From: Mortierella alpina
Lineage: Eukaryota > Mortierellomycota > Mortierellomycetes > Mortierellales > Mortierellaceae
DNA length: 64,000 nt
Assembly (NCBI GenBank): GCA_029449245.1
Contig: JANATF010000004.1
Coordinates: 3,202,637-3,266,636 of the forward strand
Reading direction: 5' to 3'
Under the pieces are notes generated by a model. That model was not told the DNA's origin. It worked only from the letters and a program-made list of their open reading frames with translations, and made no database searches. Of this stretch, positions 9,189 to 20,254 are shown one piece after another. Both the position numbers and the translations under genes were made by a program. The stretch's first letter is position 1. The number at the start of each line of letters is the position of its first letter.

Positions 9189-12100
9189 ATGACAGGAAAA
9201 ACCCACACCCCCGACACAAGGACGCGCAAGAGCCTCAGGCACCACCACCACGAGGACCTGGATGCCGTCGCCCTGGACTCGCGCTACAGGAACTCGGCTC
9301 TTCGCCGCGTGCTCCACGGCCTCGCATCCGTCACCACGCAGCATCCGATCGAGTCCATCACCCTGTGCCTGATCCTCGCTTCCTTCGCCTACTTTACGCT
9401 CTTCAACACCATCCGGCACTCCACCTTCTTTGACATCAACAACGTCGTCATCTACCAGCCAGCCACCGTGATCGCTCACCCGGGCCAGGACCGCTTCCTG
9501 CCCTTTGAAAAGTCCACCACCAAAATCCCCAGAAATGCTCAGCAGCTGCAGCTCAAGCAGATCCTCGTCACCGCCGACGCCTCATCGGACTCTGCCGCCA
9601 TCGATACGGAGCAGCACCTCACCAAGCCCGTGCTCGCCTCCGTCCTCCAGCTGCAGACCTTGATCGAAGACCAGGTCCTGGTCTCGCCCCAGCAGCTCTG
9701 GGACAGGGATCTCCAGAGCTTGATCAAGGACGGCAACGTTCTCGCCACTGTCACGGAAAACATCGAGACCCTCGATTATCTCTTCAAGGATCTGCGCTCC
9801 ACGGTCGTGCCCAAGGACACTCTCCTCAACCACAGCGGGTCCACTCACCCATCCGGTCCCGCTCTTGTCCTCTCGTACGCCTTTGACGCCAATGGTCCAT
9901 TCCAGTCCAGACTCGCCCAGGCATGGGAGTCCAAGGTCTCCCACCTCAACATGCCCACGCTAAAGTCCCAGTCGCGCCTCCTGCAGGATGAAAAGTCGGC
10001 CCTCGCCTGGGTCGGTGCTGCCCTCTTGGATGTTGCCCATAAGATCCAGACCCTGGTTGAGGTGAGCATCCTTTGCCTTTCTCTCTTTGTTGCTCCGCTC
10101 GTGCTCTCCTTCTCTACCTGCACCGTCTTCATGGATGACTAAAACTGAAAACGTATCGTTTTCTTTTCTTTGGTTTTTATAGAAGGCAAGCACGATCGAT
10201 GTGTTTGTCATCCTGACCGCCTACTTCATCATGTTCTGCTCCTTTGGCCTCTTGTTCGTCAACATGCGCAAGCTCGGCTCTCAGTTCACGCTCGGTCTCT
10301 CTGTCCTTGTTGGCGGCAGCTTTGCGTTCATGGGCGCCGTCATCACCGTCCACAACCTCGGCATCTACGTCAACCCGATCCAGCTCTCGGAAGCCATCCC
10401 CTTCTTCATTATCACTGTCGGCTACGAGCGTGCCTATACCCTCTCCAAGGCCGTGCTCCGCCCCACCCTCGCTGCTGAGCATGTCCCCGAATCAATCCAG
10501 AAGCACGTCGTCTCCGCCCTCGAGTCCGTGGGACCCATCCTTATCCGCAATTGCGCCATCGAGATCGCTGTCCTCCTCTGCGGCTTCCTCTCTGGCATCC
10601 CTGGCCTCAAAGAGTTTTGCTTGCTGGCGGCCTTCATGCTCTTCTATGACCTTGCTCTCCTCTTCACCTTCTACACCGCCATCCTCACCTTGAAGCTCGA
10701 GCTGCGCAGGATCCGTGAAAGCAGCAAGTCGCCCACCCTGTTCAGAGAGTTGACCTTGAAGGCCCTTCTTGGATCGGGATCCGATACCATGGACAAGCAG
10801 GCCTCCGTCTCGGACCAGATGCCCACCAAAACCGAGACCCGCATCGTGGCTCGTCTCAAACTTGCCCTGATTGTTGGCTTTGTCGCTATGCATCTGCTTA
10901 GCGTCTGCACCACCCTCACTCAATCGCCTGAAGACACCACCTCCGCCGGCTCCTCGGTCGACGTCAGCGGTCCCTCGGTCGCGCCTGTGCTCGAGAATCT
11001 GTTGGCGCTCCACCGTGCCTCCACCCTCAAGGACCTGCCAATGATCGTCGAGGTGGCCCCTGCCCTTGCCTTCCAATACCAGGCCCCCATGGTCAGCTCC
11101 AGTGCCCAGTGGACGGAGCGCCCTGTGGAAAAGATGTTTGGCCTCTGGTCCTACCTCATCCAGGATCCTGTTCTTTCAAAGTACATCTCGTTGATGCTTG
11201 CCGCCTCGCTTCTGCTCAACATCTTTTTGCTCAATGTCGCCAAGCAGTCTCGCCAGGCCCCCGCACCCACGCCAGCCCAGACCACATCGACCGTGACCAC
11301 GGTGGTGGCAACGACCACCAAGATTGCTGCTGCTGCCACAACTACCAGTGGCCGCAAGGCCTCCATCACCGCTACCACCTCGTCCATCAAGGTTCAGCCC
11401 ACGCATGTTCAAAGAGTCGCATCCCTGCCTGAGCCCAAGGCTGTTGTAGAGTCGGCTCTCGTCAAGGAGGGTGACTGGGCTCTTGTTCGACCAGTGGAAG
11501 AATGCATGGAGTTGATCAAGTCGGACGCCGGCGCCAGGGCCATTACGGACGAGGAGCTGGTGATGCTCGTCAACAGCAACAAGATTCCTTCGTATGCGCT
11601 TGAAAAGACCTTGGGTGACTTGACCAGAGCCGTCAAGATTCGTCGTGCGCTGATCTCCCGTGCCACCCACACAAAGACTCTGGAGACCTCACTGTTGCCC
11701 ATGCATTACTATGATTACTCAAAGGTCATGGGCCAGTGCTGCGAGAACGTCATCGGATACATGCCTCTGCCCGTGGGCGTTGCTGGACCTTTCAACATTG
11801 ATGGACAGGTGCTCTACCTCCCCATGGCCACGACTGAAGGAGCATTGGTAGCGTCGACCTCCCGTGGATGCAAGGCCATCAATGCTGGTGGTGGAGCCAC
11901 CACTGTGCTCCTCGCCGACGGCATGACTCGTGGCCCCTGTGTCGAGTTCCCCAACATTGTCGAGGCTGGATTCTGCAAAAAGTGGCTCGAGGGCGAGGGT
12001 CTCGAGGTGATGCAAGAGGCATTCAACTCTACTACTCGATTTGGTCGTCTGCGCAAGCTGAAGGTTGCAGTTGCCGGTCGCCTGGTGTTCATTCGGTTCT

Positions 12101-12974
12101 CGACGACAACAGGAGATGCCATGGGCATGAACATGATCTCAAAGGGATGTGAACGTGCTTTGGAGGTTTTGTCAGAGAGGTTCCCAACGATGGCGGTCAA
12201 ATCAATCTCTGGAAATTACTGCACGGACAAGAAGCCTGCCGCCATCAACTGGATTGAGGGCCGCGGCAAGTCCGTGGTGGCGGAGGCTGTGATCCCCGGC
12301 AAGATTGTCGAGTCGGTGCTCAAGACGACTGTCGAGTCTCTGGTGGAGCTCAACTTGAACAAGAACCTGATTGGCTCGGCCATGGCTGGAGCCATGGGAG
12401 GATTCAACGCTCACGCTGCCAACATCTTGACGGCCATCTACCTGGCCACTGGCCAAGATCCAGCCCAGAATGTCGAATCGTCCAACTGCATTACCTTGAT
12501 GAAGGCCGTGAACAACGGACAGGACCTGCAGATCAGCTGCACGATGCCATCCATCGAGGTCGGCACATTGGGAGGTGGCACCGCGTTGCCACCCCAGGCG
12601 TCTATGCTGGAGATGCTCGGTGTCCGAGGATCGCACCCCGAGACGCCCGGTGCAAATGCTCAGCGTCTGGCACGTATCATTTGCGCCGGTGTTATGGCCG
12701 GCGAGCTGTCCCTCTGTGCTGCTCTTGCAGGTAAGAAGTCGTGGACCCTGTCTCTGTGTTTCAAAATACTTCACTGCTTCGATGCTTCTACGAAAAGAAA
12801 ATAGCAAATACTCATTCCGCCCGTCTTTTGTTTTTTTTAGCTGGACACTTGGTCAAGTCTCATATGGCCCACAACCGCGCAGTACCCGCCGCGATCACCG
12901 CTCCCCCTACATCAACAGTCCTTACCGTGGCCTCGCCAGTCCCTGTAGCAGTATCCTCTTCATCAACAGCATGA
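9189..12974 (+). CDS. HMG1: 3-hydroxy-3-methylglutaryl-CoA reductase, 1184 aa
   Basis: This is the rate-limiting enzyme of the mevalonate/ergosterol pathway. It reduces HMG-CoA to mevalonate with NADPH at the ER membrane. Exons 9189-10061, 10183-12730 and 12841-12974 join in frame. The N-terminal half has a membrane anchor near residue 60 and, in the second exon, a multi-span sterol-sensing-type domain (about residues 292-470). A Ser/Thr/Ala-rich linker leads to the catalytic domain from about residue 730. Signature segments are ENVIGYMPLPVGVAGP, GDAMGMNMISKG and TLGGGTALPPQ. The catalytic set is complete: Glu843 (TTEGA), Lys974 (CTDKKPA), Asp1050 (TGQDPAQ) and His1148 (LVKSHM). The residue matching the animal AMPK-phosphorylated Ser (HNRS) is Ala (HNRAV). 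I chose ATG 9189 because it sits directly after a splice-acceptor-like sequence. Length suits a eukaryotic class I enzyme. Confidence 0.97.
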
Positions 12975-13496
12975 TCATCCTAAATCACTCTTGCCTCGTT
13001 AGTGGCAACGCAATGGGAGTTCTGCTGAAAGGTTACGGCCACAGTCTGTAACCTTCTCGCCTTGCATGTATAAGATAGACCCGCACTCCCCCCTCCTAAT
13101 CCATTCATTCATAAAGTCTTTTTGTTTTCATTGTCTCCAACACCAATGTCAACCGCGTTTGTGATACTATGGCCGAGGCGTATGCTCTGTATCTCGATGT
13201 GCTTTCGATCGCAACAAGGGCTGCGAAATTTTCATAATGGACCTTTTGTTCTGATCTGGCCTTGTTCATTTGCGCTCGTAGTGGCCACAAGAATATAAAT
13301 AGGACTTTTCGTTGATGACGAAGAGCTCGTTGCTATCGAAATCCGCAACTGGACCAAAATCGCCAAGCGTGTTTATAATGGACGCGCCGCTATTATCGAC
13401 GAGGGCTTCCTCATTTTTGTGTGCGATTTTCCTCGATCTAATCACTTATCCATCAAGCTGTTTTGTCTATCAACCTGCCCACTCTACCAGACGCTC
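12975..13496. other. Intergenic region after HMG-CoA reductase
   Basis: 3' UTR of HMG-CoA reductase followed by the upstream region of the next gene, with no open frame worth reporting. A possible upstream start for the next gene at 13419 falls here but precedes that gene's TATA box. Confidence 0.5.
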
Positions 13497-13504
13497 TTTA
13501 TATA
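13497..13504 (+). promoter_or_regulatory. TATA box of the Gln/Pro-rich orphan gene
   Basis: TTTATATA lies 41 bases upstream of the ATG at 13545. A TATA box here favours that ATG over the in-frame one at 13419, because transcription would start after 13419. Confidence 0.5.
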
Positions 13505-13544
13505 CCTTGCGCACCGTACAGAGTCAAACATTGGCTCTCTGGAC

Positions 13545-15524
13545 ATGGCGTTATCCTCCCCATCGCTATCATCGTTCCTGCACGCACTCGAGCCGTATTG
13601 GGAAGAGTTTTATGCAGACTCCAGTGCAATTGATTTTGCAGGGCAAATGATTCCTTCAGAACCGCATATAACTGGTAGCCGACGATCGTCCACGTCTTCT
13701 CTCGAGGCCCATGAAGCACGAAAAAAAGACCAGGACCTCCGTCATAAGGATCAGCTGTGCGAATCTAACGACGAGATGGACACATGGGAATCTCACTGGG
13801 ACACGGAGTCGCTGAAGATGCTATTGGGCATCACAGAGTGGGATATCGAGCAACTCTATCTGGAGGGAGGCAGCACCGTCAATGCCTTTGTGACCGCGGA
13901 GGATCCTTCGCAGCGAGCAGAGACTCTGGGGGATGGTGCTGCCAGGGCGGTTCCCCATACGGATCGGTCGCCATCCCCCTGTGCGGCGTCTGATGGAAGT
14001 GTCTGGAGGACGAATGCCTTGGAGACCTTTGTCCATCCTGGGTTCTATACGCTACCTTCTGGCGCGCAAATCCAGAGCGACAGGCTTGATAGCAATGCTC
14101 TTTCATCGTCATCCTCCTCGGCTCTCACTTCGACAGCATCCACCGGCGCTCCAGCACTGCCAATGGCCGGTAAGCGGCCTTGGCAAGAACAGGACGCGGC
14201 CTCGAATGCAAGCGAAGCCGTCTTGAGACACAAGCGCACCGACAGCCGTAGTAAGACCCTTCACCTGGGTCAGAGTCCGCTCCTTTATGCAACTGAGGTT
14301 AGGCGACACTCTGTCGACGTTCCACCTAGCGCGGTCTCTACTCCACCATACGCCTGGGCCTATTCAACCCCGCCCAAGACTCCGTCGTTACCATCCTCTC
14401 TGTTCCAAGACCTTGCGTTCGCAGACCAGTCGCATCCTCATCAGCACACTCAGCAGCAACTGCAACAACAACAGCAACAGATGCATCAGCGTCGTCATTT
14501 TGCGGAACTACCACCAGGGCAGCCCTTTGTGGCTGCGACAGGGCCTCCTCCACCTATGGTTGCGACACAGAGCCCACCCTTCCTAACACGACACCAACAT
14601 CTGCAAGAGACACCTCCTCCGTATGGAACACCGCGTCGTCAAGCGCCGCGTAAGAGACGAGCCTCCAAGTTCAATGTGCCAGACTCGTATGAGCACCGCC
14701 AGCCTATGTCACATCCCACTCATGCAGTCCCTCCTCCACTGCAGCAACAGCATGGCTCCACCCGGGGTGTGTCCCCGTTCTCGCTCTACTCAACTCTTCC
14801 TGAACACCTGACACCTCAACCGCAACTACAGGCACAGCCACCCCATCAGCCGCCGGCACAGGAGACGCAGGAGTTGTATTCTGTCAAGAGTCAACCACCT
14901 GCAGGTGCTCCTGGTCTGCAAGACCAAAAGTTGAGCCATCGAGGCGTCAGCTACCGCCGTAATCCTGGTGAGGTCCCTGCGAGCACGCTCCCGCCCGACC
15001 ATTTCATCTTTCAGGAAGCGTTTCTGAAAATGAATGGCCTTCATGGCAACATCAACAGTAGCAACACTGGCCAGAATGGACAGCTCGCCGGAGCGACGTT
15101 GCCCATCCATGACAACAAGACTGATGCTGTGTCAGAGGGATTTGGGCTTCCAAACCATGCGCATCTGTCACCAGACATCCTCCGCAGGCAAGGACAAGGA
15201 CCAAGGCCTACAGCAGAGACAGGCGCAGGACTGCGACGAGAGTCTTTGACACGGCCAGAAAGTCCGTTTACCTCCTCCTCCGTCTCCTCTTCGTCCACAG
15301 GCCCATCCTCATCCTCCCCATCGCCACTCTCTTCTGTCGTTCCATCCCTGGGGGGTCTTTCCAAAGACCCAAGAGCATCCAGCACAGACCCTGAGCAGAC
15401 CCTGTCCGCAGCCGCTGTCTTTGCCCGCAGTCTGACCACCGTCTCGACCCTCGACCCAGCCGCGACGAAACTCGTGAGCCAGCTTCGGCTGCAGGAATCT
15501 CTGTGCGGCCCTTTGGATCCATAG
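13545..15524 (+). CDS. Low-complexity Ser/Pro/Gln-rich hypothetical protein, 659 aa
   Basis: A single uninterrupted exon. I do not recognise the product. The N-terminus (MALSSPSLSSFLHALEPYWE) and an Asp/Trp-containing patch around residues 75-110 (WDTESLKMLLGITEWDIEQL) look structured. The rest is disordered: a Gln-rich run near 14450-14480, many PPP/HPTH segments, a basic stretch APRKRRASKF near 14645, and Ser-rich blocks near the C-terminus. The composition resembles fungal transcriptional co-regulators, but no DNA-binding domain is visible, so I assign no function. An AATAAA-type signal and A-rich tract follow the stop at 15528-15560. The gene is convergent with the long minus-strand orphan, 144 bp away. 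Confidence 0.6.
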   Translation: MALSSPSLSSFLHALEPYWEEFYADSSAIDFAGQMIPSEPHITGSRRSSTSSLEAHEARKKDQDLRHKDQLCESNDEMDTWESHWDTESLKMLLGITEWDIEQLYLEGGSTVNAFVTAEDPSQRAETLGDGAARAVPHTDRSPSPCAASDGSVWRTNALETFVHPGFYTLPSGAQIQSDRLDSNALSSSSSSALTSTASTGAPALPMAGKRPWQEQDAASNASEAVLRHKRTDSRSKTLHLGQSPLLYATEVRRHSVDVPPSAVSTPPYAWAYSTPPKTPSLPSSLFQDLAFADQSHPHQHTQQQLQQQQQQMHQRRHFAELPPGQPFVAATGPPPPMVATQSPPFLTRHQHLQETPPPYGTPRRQAPRKRRASKFNVPDSYEHRQPMSHPTHAVPPPLQQQHGSTRGVSPFSLYSTLPEHLTPQPQLQAQPPHQPPAQETQELYSVKSQPPAGAPGLQDQKLSHRGVSYRRNPGEVPASTLPPDHFIFQEAFLKMNGLHGNINSSNTGQNGQLAGATLPIHDNKTDAVSEGFGLPNHAHLSPDILRRQGQGPRPTAETGAGLRRESLTRPESPFTSSSVSSSSTGPSSSSPSPLSSVVPSLGGLSKDPRASSTDPEQTLSAAAVFARSLTTVSTLDPAATKLVSQLRLQESLCGPLDP

Positions 15525-15668
15525 GCAAATAAAACATGAAAAAAAAAGAAAAGAAAAGAATTGACACTCGACTGTATGAACTTGCAATGCGTCCCTTTCT
15601 TTAATTCCGTTCTGATTTTATTTCTTCTGCTGTTTTGAAGAGGTGCCTTGGGATCGTGACTAAAAGGC

Positions 15669-18600
15669 CTAAGAGTCCCTTCCATCCACCTTCTTGATCA
15701 ACCCCCGCCAGAGGTCCCGGCTAACGCCTGCTCCAACCCGCCACAGATCCATAATTTCTTTGGCCTTGAGCGGCTCCGTCGACTGGGCGCTATCCACAGA
15801 GAGGGCTCGAGTGCGGCGCGGTCGTGCCTGGGGTACGAAAGGCTTGTCCTGGTGAGGCACTCCTGCCAAGATGCGCTTTTGTGAGGCCATGATCAGGTCC
15901 CGATCAAACACCGCCCGCTTTCGCCTCGCTCCAGCGTCTCGGTCATCTGTGCCGTGTGCATCCGGTGTGGCGACTACATAGGCTACTGCAGTGCTTGTCA
16001 CTGCTGCTGCTCGCTGTGGGAGACTTGCCGCAGGTGTCGACGATACCGAACCAGAGGCCAGTAAGCTCGTGTCCGATCGCGATGCCGATACTTGCTTTAG
16101 TCGATTGGTACCCGTACGGTTGATTCCATCTTGCGTGGTGGCTCGATGCTCGCCCTCCGTACCAGTCTCGTCCTCAAAGTTTCTGTCCAGGATCTCGAGA
16201 TTGGCCCTAGCATTGCTATCCGCATGGTCGTCCCACGCTATACCCTTACCCTTCAAGATCGATCGTCTCGCCGCCTGTGTAGCCGGTGAGCCCATGGATG
16301 CCCTCGAGGGCGAAGGCGACGGCGACGGCGACTTGGGTTGCGATTGAAAGAAAGAGCTCAAGACGGAGGATGATTGCGTTTCCCCTCGGAGGTACGCCAA
16401 TGCCGAATCCCGTCCGCTGGCCCTGCCCAAGCTTCGAGTAGCGGACTCTGAAGATCCTTCAGCAGCTGCGCCCACATGAAACGAAGTCACTGCTCGCGTC
16501 TTGCGAGCTGCAATAGACTGGTCTCCCATAGGCCCATGCACATATCCAGATCCAGATCCTCTGCCAGAGCCAGACCCTGACGCAGCTGCACTATCGTGGA
16601 CGCCTGTCTCGCCTGCAGGAAAGGCGTCTGACCCAAGGACACCAGACGATCGCCGGGAATCAAACCAAGAAGTTGCTGACATGGGCGACGATACAGTCGA
16701 GGTCGACGGTGTGGCCACTGCAAGCGCAGAGCGAGCGATAAGTGTCGGCTTGGATACAAGTCTTGACGCCACCGTCGATACAGGTTCACTTGCAGCAGAG
16801 CTTGCCGACAAGGAGGTCATGGACGAGGACATCCCTGGGGCCTCGGATGTGGCAAGGGTGGTGATGCTGGTCGTGGTCGTCATGGTCGATCCTTTGGCAT
16901 CCAGAGCAGCCTCACCATCTTCGCTGGGTCGCTTGCTAGTCAAAATCGTCGAGCTTGGAAGAACATTGGCATTTGCTAGTACTGACGACGCGCCAGAGGT
17001 GAACCAGTGCTCTTGAAAAATGTCGCCCTTCGTCACAACATTGAGTGCCGGTCCACTCGTCCTCGTGGACAGCCCAAATGACGGAAGCGGTCTGTGCGAT
17101 CCCACGGGAGATCGGTCTCGCTCTGGATTCGCAGAGGTCGATTGCCCTGATCCTGTGCCAGAATCAAGCATCTCGGCTTCAGGACCATCCGCGCTCCGAA
17201 TTGATTGCACAAACGTGACCCGTTGAGTCTCCCCTCCCAGGAATCGCGGCGAGGCTTGCTTGTACACGCCCTGGGATGTAGAGTGGGGCATTGAGGATGC
17301 ACCCATTGGCGAACGCGAAGTAGTGAGACGCTTCTCATGTGGGCTGGTGCCAATGTCTATCGCCTTTGATCCTGCAGATGCCACTGATACTGAGATCGGC
17401 TCATCTGTCCCTTGCACAGTGCTGGGCCGCGCCGGCGACAGGTTGGCCATGGTCGAGAGCGAAGTCGTGGCCGAGAGACGGGAGCCAGGGACAATGATAC
17501 CTCCAGCACTCGATATTCGGGGCCCATCCACTGTGGCCTGACGACCAGGCGTCCTTGAATTAGCTGGCGTCCCTGGCGCGGAGATCCATGCCGAATCTGC
17601 AAATGCCTTTGACGATTCCGCCGCCACCGGAACAGCCATTGTTGTCGACGTTGTCGCGGTCGCTGTCGCTGCCATCGTGCTGGAGAACACAGCCTTGCCC
17701 TTGAGTTGCGACTTGGCTGTAGCTGATCGCGACGACTCTGCTGCCTTCATAGTCTCGTGAGAGGCGTTGGCGCCACCTCCGAAAACTTTGTTGAAGAAGC
17801 CCGAGACGCCTGTCGAGGCCGAGCTCAGGATGCGTGGCCGATCCAGTATGCGGAGGACGCCTTTTCCCGGTTTGCCTTGCACTCGCTCCGATGGCTCAAG
17901 GGGATCCAAGTCCTCTTGACTATCGTATTCATCCTCCTCATCCTCCTCCGAGCCAAGACCTTGTCTAAAGTCCTTCTCAGCCTTGATTCTGTCTTGCTCC
18001 ACCTTCAAAACATAACTCAGTTGCAGTTCGTTGATCGTCATCCGCAGCTTGCCAATCTCGCACAGCATCTCCTGTACGGTGTGCGCTAGAGGGAAGAACT
18101 CCTCCACCGAAAAGTCCCAGCCCGGCTCTTGCACTTGTTCATGTCCAGAGCATGTATCGTCCTCATCCTCTGGTCCAGATCCCCCATTCGCCTCATCTCC
18201 TGACAGTACCGTCGCTGGAGCCTGGTCTGCCATACCATCGGTCGGATTTGCTACTTGGGCTTCAACCCAACGGAATCTCTCGTTCAGGTTGTTGACGTCT
18301 GTAAGGACATTCTCAATCACAGAGTTGGACATTTGCGAGAGCGCCTGGATGTCGAATGTCCTCCTGAGCCTTCGGTTCAACTCGCGTGTATCTGATCGCG
18401 CCAGGCGTTCCAAGAGGTCCGTTGAAAGAGTGTGTAGCAGTTGATACGGACTTTGCTCATAATCAAGACGGCGGTTCGAGAATGCCTCTGATGCCGTGCT
18501 TGCCTCTGAAGGGAACCTCCGGTCCCGCACCAAATGTGGAGAGCGCACCATTGGCGAGCGGAAGATGGAAGAGCGAATGGACATCATGGATCGCACGCTT

Positions 18601-20022
18601 CTCCTGTTCTTTTGCTTACTGCTCCTCGGATCTTGCGAGAGACTATTGGCTTCGATTGGCTTGTTCTCCTCTTGGGCGGTCGCCGTGTTAATGGTGAGGT
18701 GCTGCTGCTGTACCTCCAGGGATGCTGCGCCATTCTCACTCTGAGATACAGACGGATCCATGATACCCAAGCCAAGCTCGCTCTCTAGAGTGTTCCCTGG
18801 ACTGGTGATATCCTGGAGGGTGCTCTCAGGGTGAGGTCGAGGAGCCATGGTCGTGCCAGGGTCGATGTCGTCGACATCAATCCCTCCTTGTCCGTAGTTC
18901 GCCAGTTTATCTTCGACATCCTTGGCAGCTGTAACAGGGTGCTTGCGGGAGGCCTTGGAGCGAATGCTTATGTTGTCTGGATCCGCCCTAGGTCCCTCGG
19001 ACACCACAGCCGAGTGGATTGATTGCTGTTGGGCCACCGCAGCGGCAACGACACCTTCCCTCCAAGCCTCCATCATGCGCTGACGACGTTCGGTCATCAT
19101 TTGTTCCACGAGCTCTGCACTCTTGTACCTCTGAAGCTCAGGCAGACAACCGGCACTAGCACTCACCATATGGCCTGAATGATGGCAGTGCAGGTCCGGA
19201 GAGTCCATTCGAGGTCGAGTCCTTCGAAGGCTATAGATCGAGCCGGGCCTGTTTTTCTTAGTGGGTAACGAGCTGAAGCTTGGCTGATGGTGGAGTGGCT
19301 CCGACAGCCGACGCCGCTGACGCAGTGCTGCCATCCCTTGATCCGAGGGTGATTTTTCGTGGTGTGAGAGCCGATGGCGTCCACCTGGCTTGGACCAAGA
19401 TGAGGCAGCGAGCTCTTGCTCAGTTGCGCCGGCCAGTGTGTCCTGCCTCTGCTCGGAAGAGGACTCAGCATGTTGTCCCTCCAGCGGGCTGATGATGTCC
19501 TCCTCTGGTGGATGAGTCTCTCCTGGGAGCAGATCCGCATGCGCCTCAGACCGCGTTGCTTTCTGGAGTTCGGCGGACAAGAGGGAGATGGAGCCTGCTC
19601 GACTCTTCATAGGAGAACTGTGATCGTTGTCGGAGAGGTCCTGTGTCCCGGGTTCGATCATGGATGCCTGTGAACTGTCCTCGTTCCTTTGCACAGCATG
19701 GTCCAAGATGGCGGCTGGCAGAAGACTTGGCAAGCGGCGAGGCAGTGATGGAGAGGATGCCGACTCTGTAAGACTCTGTGCAGTGGGATTTTCGGCCTAC
19801 ATGTATTTGCATAAGAAATAGGACGGCGCCATGGCGAGCAGCGTATGAGAAAATGCGTTGTCGTGTAACAGGAGTCCAATTAAGGAGGAAAGACGGGAGG
19901 AAGGAAGAAGGAAAAAGCGATTAATGAATTGTACTGCATGAGCATAACTCACCCAGCCGACGGTTGCGTTGCAAGGACAGGGCAGTGGGAGAGACTTTGA
20001 AATAACGATGCGCAGCCGTCAT
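15669..20022 (-). CDS. Ser-rich hypothetical protein with helical central region, 1388 aa
   Basis: I do not recognise this large protein. I propose two exons, 20022-19953 (MTAAHRYFKVSPTALSLQRN...) and 19765-15669, joined across a 187-bp intron (GTGAGT donor, TTACAG acceptor) with matching phase. If that first exon is wrong, the first in-frame ATG of the long exon is at 19661. Most of the protein is disordered and Ser/Thr/Ala-rich. Two stretches look folded or coiled-coil: about residues 490-530 (SQMSNSVIENVLTDVNNLNE) and 580-630 (HTVQEMLCEIGKLRMTINEL, then KVEQDRIKAEKDF). An acidic run (GSEEDEEDEYDSQED) follows. The last ~35 residues (KAKEIMDLWRVGAGVSRDLW...) are compact and amphipathic, possibly an interaction motif. 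It lies 232 bp downstream of the coiled-coil gene on the same strand. Confidence 0.65.
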
Positions 20023-20254
20023 GGACTCGTTGCAAAGTGCAAAGCGCGAAACAAAAAAGAGATATTGAAAGAGGTGCGTGTGTGCGTGTGTGCGTGTGTG
20101 TGCTTGTATGAGCGTGATGGTGCCGCTGCTGCTGCTTCTGACGATGATGATGATGATGACGATGATGTTGAGGATGACGGGCGCTTGGGCGGAGAGATTG
20201 AGTGAGAGAGAGAAAGGAGGAGAAGGAAGGGGAGGGGCGGCGTTCGGTTGTCTC

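Noticed and set aside
13419-13544. Upstream start for the Gln/Pro-rich orphan
   Set aside because: The 42-residue extension lies across and upstream of a TATA box and reads like non-coding sequence.
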